Source: a virus
Direction: 5' to 3' (one strand)
Length of the DNA stretch: 30,469 nt
Virus record (IMG/VR): IMGVR_UViG_3300010885_009210
Span: 1 to 30,469 of that record
The translations under genes and the position numbers were made by a program. The notes beneath the pieces were generated by a model, which ran no database searches, was not told the DNA's origin, and saw nothing but the letters and a program-made list of their open reading frames with translations. Numbering within the stretch: the first letter of the stretch is position 1; each line of letters starts with the position of its first letter. Shown here in pieces: positions 17,995 to 23,318 of this stretch.

Positions 17995-20900
17995 TTATAC
18001 ATCATCGAAAGATGCTCCAGTAGGTGTAATAACAAACTCGATATCGATATACTCTAACGCTCTTGTAGGTTTTAAGAAAATCTTACCTGTTAAAGTGTTT
18101 GAATCTAAATCTTCAGGAGTGTTTGATACCGTCACACGGAAATCAATTAAACCACGATCTCTTCTTATTGAATCTAAGATTGGGTTAACTGAATCTAAGA
18201 ATTGTTGTCTTACTTTATCGTCGTTTTGTTCAAACAATAACCTAACCGCTACCGCTGAAATCAACTTACGAGCTTGTAGTAATAAACGTCTTACGTTGAT
18301 TCTGTCAAGTGCTGACTCTCTAACTTGTAATGTTTTATTACCCCAAATTACAGTACCAACATCAGAGAAAGTCGCAATTGGATTAATTCTACCTTTATAA
18401 AGTGTGTCTCTATCTTCTTGTGTTAATTTTTTACGTGCTCTAATAGCATTTACAAGACCTCTTGTGTAACCCGCAGATGCGAACCAAGGAAATGCGATAT
18501 TATCAGTTAACGCCAAGTTTTTAGTTACCTCTGCAGTTGCTGGAATATAAATTTGTGTATTGTTTACACTATCTCTTGTTAATACCCAAGGGTAGTAAGT
18601 GGCGGTATAGTTAGAATCAATACCTGTATTCTCTAAATTATCCACAACCTCTTGGGGGTAAATAAGCCCCTCCTCAATATCAGTGTAAGATGGTAAGAAT
18701 AGGTTAAAGTCTGGTGTCGTACAAATATATATTGAATCTGCTCTATCTGATTCGATCATATCAATAGCATCCTCAACTAAGTTAGAGTTATTTACATAAT
18801 CAATACCCGGTGTTGTAAATATATTGATGTTAACCGATTCAGGATTTGCGAATGTTGATTGTCCCCATTTGTATGCGTAATAGTCAGTATTTGCCCAAGT
18901 CTCTTGGTTTGGTCCTGAAATTTGTTTAAACGCTCCCCATCCTGATGCTGTCGGGTAAGATACTGATGATGCTGCTCCGAATTTAAATCCTGATTGACCT
19001 AATGCGAACGTATCTCCATTAGTTCTACTTTCACGATAAATGTCCCAACCGTCAAAACCACCATATGCTAATACTGTAAATTTACGAGTATTTAATCTGT
19101 AGTATGGGTTATCGATATCGGTAGGTTCAGAACTAAATGATCCTGTACCAACCTCAAATGCTGCCGTTGTAGCGGATGTTAATACGTTAAGTTTGGTTAC
19201 GACCGTTGCCCCACTATCCATATGGAAACCTTTTGTTGTGTAAGCCCAAGGAGTACCAACAGTATCAGTAGCTAAGTTAGCTGGTATTTGTTTTCCTTTA
19301 TATTCGTAAAAATCGTAATCAATACCGGTAATATTTGATATCCCTAAATACGCCTTTCTTGGGTTTTCACCATTTGATATTACTGGATTATCTCCACCTG
19401 ACGAAGATCCGAACGGTGGGTTATAAATAACTTCACCCGCTTGTAAATATTTTGTTTTATATACTACAAATGGTGGTGTTGATTGTGCGTACTCTCTTGA
19501 GATGTAACCTTCAAACCCACAAGGTAATGCGTCTGATGGTGCTTCTGAACTCATATCTAACATTACATATTTAGATTTAACTTCATATTCACCGTTAGAT
19601 GTACCTATTTTGTTAGCCACATAGTTAGTTTGATTTGGATCCATAGAACAATTAGTGAAACTTTCAACAACCCTTACATTTTGATCGTTATCATAGAAAT
19701 CTCTAATGAATACATCAAAAGTACCGTTAGCAAATGAAATATTTCCAATGGACATTTTAACAAGTCTATTTGCTGCGTTACCATCGGAGATTAATTTAAA
19801 TTTGAATAATTTAAAAACTTTATTACCTCTTAATTCTGAAACCATATATGGTGTTTCAGGTGTTTGATATTGTTCTAAGTAAAATGCGATTGAATCACGG
19901 TAATCTTGAATATTTGAATCGTCTGTAACACCAGGAAGGTCAATCAACGTTCCGTAAATACCTCTGATTTTTCCACCATTATAACCTGTAGTTAATAGAC
20001 TAGAGTATGTCTCCTCAACAAATAAAGGAACTTCATTTCTGTCTTTACCAAAGTTAGATCTTCCAAATACTTTAGAAATATATTGAGAGTCTGTAGATGC
20101 TAATGACGTTTCAAAACTAAATGTATCTCCATCAGTTGTAATACCTGAAATAACAAATGTTTCAAACGGATTAGTAGATACTCCAGAATACGTTCCTGTT
20201 GTAATAATATTAACCCCTGTTGTTGCACTAACTTGAAAATTAGGTCCGTGTTGAGAACTTGAGTACGATGTAATACCTCTTGATCTTAATGTTGATACGA
20301 CCATATTATCATATTCAGAATAAGTTGCTCCTGAATAATTTGTAAGATAAACCGCCATAGATCCAGAATAAACACCACCACCTATACTTGAAATTGTTTT
20401 TAGTACTGAACCAAAACCATAACCGTTATAGTAACTGTTAAGTCCTGATTTCTTGTAATCAAACAATGAATAATACCAAGGATCATTTTCGTATGAAGAT
20501 AGCGTATTGTTTGCAAATATTACATTATCAACTCCAAATGTTTCTGTGTATGCGGTTGCACCACCAGCAGTAATTGAGGCTCCTGTAACCGCACTGTAAG
20601 TAGGTGTATTTACAGACCCCCAAAAATATGCGGTTCTACCTGTTAATGCGGATGCCGTAGAATAACGATTAACCTCTGACGAAATATAAGATTGAAAATC
20701 AGACTTTAATGTAGATGTACCACCATTTGCCGTTGTATACGTACTGTAAAAATCCGCAGATAATGACGCTGACGGTGAAGTGATTGTAATGTTAGCACTT
20801 GATCCTGTTGTTCCCGTAAAGAATACAAATGAAACTGACGATGGTGTAGTACCAGTAATTGCAAGTGTACTTGAATTTAAATTACCCATAGTCACAACAG

Positions 20901-21225
20901 ACCAAGACGGTCCAGCATCATAACCTGATAACCCAAGTATTCTTGTAACGAATAATTGATTTGATTGTTGTAAGTATGATTTAGCAATATATGCAGTTTC
21001 ATATTTAGGGATTTGTGTGTTTACAAATTTTTCAGGACTTGTTCCTCCAAAATATACTTGGAACTCATCAAAATTTGTAATGAAAATAGGTTCAAAAGCG
21101 GGACCTTGTAGGGTCTCACCAGCTAAACCTAAAGTAGTTACACCAACACTTTGTGCAACAAAAGTTAAGTCCCTTTCTGAGGTGTATACCCCCGGAGAAA
21201 CGAATACTTTAGTAGAAGATGCCAT
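17995..21225 (-). CDS. Tail sheath protein (gp18 family)
   Basis: A 1,076-residue protein. The N-terminus VFVSPGVYTSERDLTFVAQS followed by VGVTTLGLAGETLQGPAF is the classic contractile-sheath start. The C-terminus (NPIATFSDVGTVIWGNKTL, INVRRLLLQARKLI, then FLKPTRALEYIDIEFVITP) is the conserved sheath polymerisation domain that contracts onto the tube. T4 gp18 has 659 residues; here about 400 extra residues lie between the conserved ends, rich in Ser, Thr, Gly and Tyr, probably surface-exposed domains. No frameshift is seen. A 137-base gap upstream holds a TATTTATA box (21258-21265) and the divergent regulator gene. The hairpin just after the stop fits high, separate expression. Confidence 0.95.
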   Translation of the reverse strand: MASSTKVFVSPGVYTSERDLTFVAQSVGVTTLGLAGETLQGPAFEPIFITNFDEFQVYFGGTSPEKFVNTQIPKYETAYIAKSYLQQSNQLFVTRILGLSGYDAGPSWSVVTMGNLNSSTLAITGTTPSSVSFVFFTGTTGSSANITITSPSASLSADFYSTYTTANGGTSTLKSDFQSYISSEVNRYSTASALTGRTAYFWGSVNTPTYSAVTGASITAGGATAYTETFGVDNVIFANNTLSSYENDPWYYSLFDYKKSGLNSYYNGYGFGSVLKTISSIGGGVYSGSMAVYLTNYSGATYSEYDNMVVSTLRSRGITSYSSSQHGPNFQVSATTGVNIITTGTYSGVSTNPFETFVISGITTDGDTFSFETSLASTDSQYISKVFGRSNFGKDRNEVPLFVEETYSSLLTTGYNGGKIRGIYGTLIDLPGVTDDSNIQDYRDSIAFYLEQYQTPETPYMVSELRGNKVFKLFKFKLISDGNAANRLVKMSIGNISFANGTFDVFIRDFYDNDQNVRVVESFTNCSMDPNQTNYVANKIGTSNGEYEVKSKYVMLDMSSEAPSDALPCGFEGYISREYAQSTPPFVVYKTKYLQAGEVIYNPPFGSSSGGDNPVISNGENPRKAYLGISNITGIDYDFYEYKGKQIPANLATDTVGTPWAYTTKGFHMDSGATVVTKLNVLTSATTAAFEVGTGSFSSEPTDIDNPYYRLNTRKFTVLAYGGFDGWDIYRESRTNGDTFALGQSGFKFGAASSVSYPTASGWGAFKQISGPNQETWANTDYYAYKWGQSTFANPESVNINIFTTPGIDYVNNSNLVEDAIDMIESDRADSIYICTTPDFNLFLPSYTDIEEGLIYPQEVVDNLENTGIDSNYTATYYPWVLTRDSVNNTQIYIPATAEVTKNLALTDNIAFPWFASAGYTRGLVNAIRARKKLTQEDRDTLYKGRINPIATFSDVGTVIWGNKTLQVRESALDRINVRRLLLQARKLISAVAVRLLFEQNDDKVRQQFLDSVNPILDSIRRDRGLIDFRVTVSNTPEDLDSNTLTGKIFLKPTRALEYIDIEFVITPTGASFDDV

Positions 21226-21257
21226 TTTTTCTATTTAATTAAAGATTTATTTTTTTA

Positions 21258-21265
21258 TATAAATA
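21258..21265 (-). promoter_or_regulatory. TATTTATA box before the tail sheath gene
   Basis: Exact minus-strand TATTTATA followed by TAAAAAAATAAATC, with the ATG about 32 bases downstream. Like the tube gene, the sheath has a longer spacing than the other genes. Confidence 0.5.
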
Positions 21266-21306
21266 CATTTAAAAACAGCAAAAAACTGACCAAAAAAATA
21301 ATAAAT

Positions 21307-21346
21307 ATAGGTAAGTATGAAAAAATTCTACCTTTTTTCTACCTAT
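21307..21346. promoter_or_regulatory. Operator-like repeats upstream of the RHH regulator gene
   Basis: CTACCT occurs twice in direct orientation (328-333 and 339-344 after 21000), 11 bp apart, about one helical turn. An inverted copy ATAGGTA lies at 21307-21313, pairing with TACCTAT at 21340-21346. Ribbon-helix-helix repressors commonly bind short repeats of this spacing. The site lies between the sheath promoter region and the 49-residue gene. Confidence 0.45.
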
Positions 21347-21351
21347 AAAAA

Positions 21352-21359
21352 TATTTATT
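21352..21359 (+). promoter_or_regulatory. TATTTATT, one-mismatch copy of the upstream box
   Basis: Plus-strand TATTTATT followed after 3 bases by the ATG of the 49-residue gene, right after the operator-like repeats. Confidence 0.35.
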
Positions 21360-21362
21360 AAT

Positions 21363-21512
21363 ATGAAAAAAATTAAAAATATAAAGATTTCAGAAGAATC
21401 TCATAATATATTAAAAACATACTGTGAGGAAAATGGTTTAAAACTTTATAAGTTTTTGGAAAATCTTATAAAAAAGACGTGTGTTAAAGAAAAAGATATC
21501 TACGGTGAATAA
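21363..21512 (+). CDS. Small ribbon-helix-helix DNA-binding protein
   Basis: A 49-residue protein. The pattern KNIKISEESHNILKTYCEEN then GLKLYKFLENLIKKT fits the Arc/MetJ/CopG-type fold: an N-terminal beta strand of alternating residues (IKNIKIS), helix 1 (EESHNILKTYCEEN), a turn (GL) and helix 2 (KLYKFLENLIKKT). Such proteins are dimeric transcription regulators. It is the only plus-strand gene inside the minus-strand tail block, ends directly next to the stop of the gp15-like gene, and has operator-like repeats at 21307-21346. It may regulate its own gene and the neighbouring sheath promoter; this is inference. Confidence 0.7.
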   Translation: MKKIKNIKISEESHNILKTYCEENGLKLYKFLENLIKKTCVKEKDIYGE

Positions 21513-22742
21513 TTAAACCAAAACCGCCTTAGTTTTTATAACCGCATTCTGTGTTATATTATCTTTATAAACGATAATTTTTAAAGTATCCCCATCGGTA
21601 ATTTGTATTTTTGGAACATTATCGCCTAAATAATTATTATTAATAAAAACCGAATAACTTGACGCGCAAGATACCCCTTGACTAAATGTTCCACCAGTCG
21701 CATTACTAAAAGATGGTAAAGTTGAGGATTTAACACATATATTACCCGAACCACCAATGTTTGTTGATATTGTGGTTGTCGTACCACTACAATTAATATA
21801 AGTTAAAGTATTATTTGTTATTGATGAATAAGTTGCTTGATAACAATTAATTAAATTAGTGGTTTCGTTAATCGTTACATCTGCCGTATATCTGAAAACC
21901 TCATTAAGTTGGGTAACACCTGATACAAATAATAAATCTAAATCAAAACTGTCAGGTCTTGGAGGTTCTATTTTTACCCTACGATTTGACTTTTTTGTTT
22001 CAAATTCAAATAATGTTATCTGTCTACTAATTGCTGGTGACACTTGAAATTCTTCCTCGTCAATTAATAGTCCCTTTAATGTTATCTTATAACTTTGTAT
22101 ATAATACTTTCTTTTTTCAATGTCCTTTACCGATTCGTCCGTTGGATCCTCTAATGTAATCGGCATATAATGTCCTTTAATTTGTGTGTAAGCTTGTTTT
22201 GATGTGAATTTTTGCATCATAATTTTATTAAACTCATTTACCTCTCTCATCCTATTACAAAAGATTTTAATAGTATAGGTAATATCTACAGGAACAGGTT
22301 GTGGTATTGTATATACATCCGCACCTTTTCTTTGACCATCCCACGTAGGAACCGTATAATAAAAAAATCGTAATCTTTCGGGTATGTTTGCCGCACCTCC
22401 TTGAAATTTTCCGTATTTAACTTCGGGTTGTCTAACGGTAATAATAAAAGGTAGTGATACGTTTTTATCTAAGTCTTGAAAATCCCAAGTCTCCGTAAAT
22501 TGTGACCACCCCTGCGTTGTTATGATTTTATCCACAGTGGGAACCAATTTTCCATCAACAACCAATTTAATATCATTTTTAACAAAATCTAATATACCTC
22601 TATCCATATCAGCGTGCAACACACCTTTAGGTAGGTACGTCCCATCATTAGTGATGTCGTCCAACATTTCTTGTCTTCTTTCAACCCCAACCTTTTGAGG
22701 AATAAGGGGTAAATGTTTTTTAATCTTTTTTGGTAATGCCAT
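21513..22742 (-). CDS. gp15-like tail terminator/sheath-completion protein with extra C-terminal domain
   Basis: Residues about 80-260 resemble T4 gp15 in order: PERLRFFYYTVPTWDG, PVPVDITYTIKIFCNRMREV, a helix NEFNKIMMQKFTSKQAY, GHYMPITLED, and KYYIQSYKITLKGLLIDEEE. gp15 caps the tail tube and sheath before it joins the neck. T4 gp15 has 272 residues; here 409, with an extra beta-rich tail (about 280-409) containing spaced cysteines (CYQATYSS, YINCSG, GNICVKSS, GVSCASSY) and an Ig-like ending. The gene starts 2 bases after the gp14-like gene and is therefore coupled to it. The gp15 assignment is moderately sure; the extra domain is unassigned. Confidence 0.65.
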   Translation of the reverse strand: MALPKKIKKHLPLIPQKVGVERRQEMLDDITNDGTYLPKGVLHADMDRGILDFVKNDIKLVVDGKLVPTVDKIITTQGWSQFTETWDFQDLDKNVSLPFIITVRQPEVKYGKFQGGAANIPERLRFFYYTVPTWDGQRKGADVYTIPQPVPVDITYTIKIFCNRMREVNEFNKIMMQKFTSKQAYTQIKGHYMPITLEDPTDESVKDIEKRKYYIQSYKITLKGLLIDEEEFQVSPAISRQITLFEFETKKSNRRVKIEPPRPDSFDLDLLFVSGVTQLNEVFRYTADVTINETTNLINCYQATYSSITNNTLTYINCSGTTTTISTNIGGSGNICVKSSTLPSFSNATGGTFSQGVSCASSYSVFINNNYLGDNVPKIQITDGDTLKIIVYKDNITQNAVIKTKAVLV

Positions 22743-22744
22743 TT

Positions 22745-23260
22745 TTATAATCCGTTAAATTCATCGTTTGTTACTGGCGACGCAATTATTGTTCTATAAT
22801 ATTTTTTATATCCACCGTAAGCGTGTTTATTATCTGAAGTAACCCTACCGTCGTTAACTACGGTATAATATCTAACCCTATCTTCGGTTTCATAATAAGC
22901 CAAATAATCTCCTGAAGAAATATCAATCACCAATTGATCTAAGTATGTTTGATAAACACTAAAGGTCATATTCCCCGGCTCAATCTGTGATAATTTAGAA
23001 GAACCAAGATCTGAGTTTGTTGGAGCATCAATTTTAACCAAACCTTTTATTTCTATCGGTGTTAAAAACTGTATACCACTACTTAACGCTTCTCCATATA
23101 CGTCATCAGTGTTGGTCTTTTGTCTGTCCACTCTGTATAATACGACAGTAAAATTCATATCACCTAACTGCCATTCCATGCCCATCTCAATTTCTAAATT
23201 GAAATCTTCTTCAGAAAAAAACTTGTTTAACCTTGTAATCGGGACCTTATTCTGTGCCAT
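22745..23260 (-). CDS. Neck/head-tail connector protein, gp14-like (tentative)
   Basis: A 171-residue soluble beta-rich protein. Features: LYRVDRQKTNTDDVYGEAL, FLTPIEIKGLVKID, then LSQIEPGNMTFSVYQTYLDQ and ISSGDYLAYYETEDRVRYY. The pattern of a connector that reads YxxR...D-YGE, then GD-L-YY, is shared with T4 gp14-type neck proteins and with phage head-tail stopper proteins. Position supports it: directly upstream of the gp15-like terminator, and opposite a gp13-like gene on the other strand. T4 gp14 is longer (256 aa). It could instead be another head-completion protein. The ATG is 3 bases after a TATTTATA box. Confidence 0.5.
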   Translation of the reverse strand: MAQNKVPITRLNKFFSEEDFNLEIEMGMEWQLGDMNFTVVLYRVDRQKTNTDDVYGEALSSGIQFLTPIEIKGLVKIDAPTNSDLGSSKLSQIEPGNMTFSVYQTYLDQLVIDISSGDYLAYYETEDRVRYYTVVNDGRVTSDNKHAYGGYKKYYRTIIASPVTNDEFNGL

Positions 23261-23263
23261 ATC

Positions 23264-23271
23264 TATAAATA
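23264..23271 (-). promoter_or_regulatory. TATTTATA box before the gp14-like gene
   Basis: Exact minus-strand TATTTATA, then GAT, then the ATG. The spacing of 3 bases is too short for an ordinary -10 box with an untranslated leader. Confidence 0.45.
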
Positions 23272-23305
23272 CATTGATTGATTATTTATTATTGTTTACT
23301 ATTTT

Positions 23306-23313
23306 TATTTATA
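23306..23313 (+). promoter_or_regulatory. TATTTATA box before the helicase operon
   Basis: Exact plus-strand TATTTATA followed by TTATT and the ATG of the helicase. With the box at 23264-23271 it forms a divergent pair in the 58-base gap between the two operons. Confidence 0.45.
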
Positions 23314-23318
23314 TTATT

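Noticed and set aside
23109-23318. Upstream extension of the helicase frame to an ATG at 23109
   Set aside because: It overlaps the gp14-like gene on the other strand and the divergent promoter region. The ATG at 23319 follows a box and begins the conserved-looking protein.
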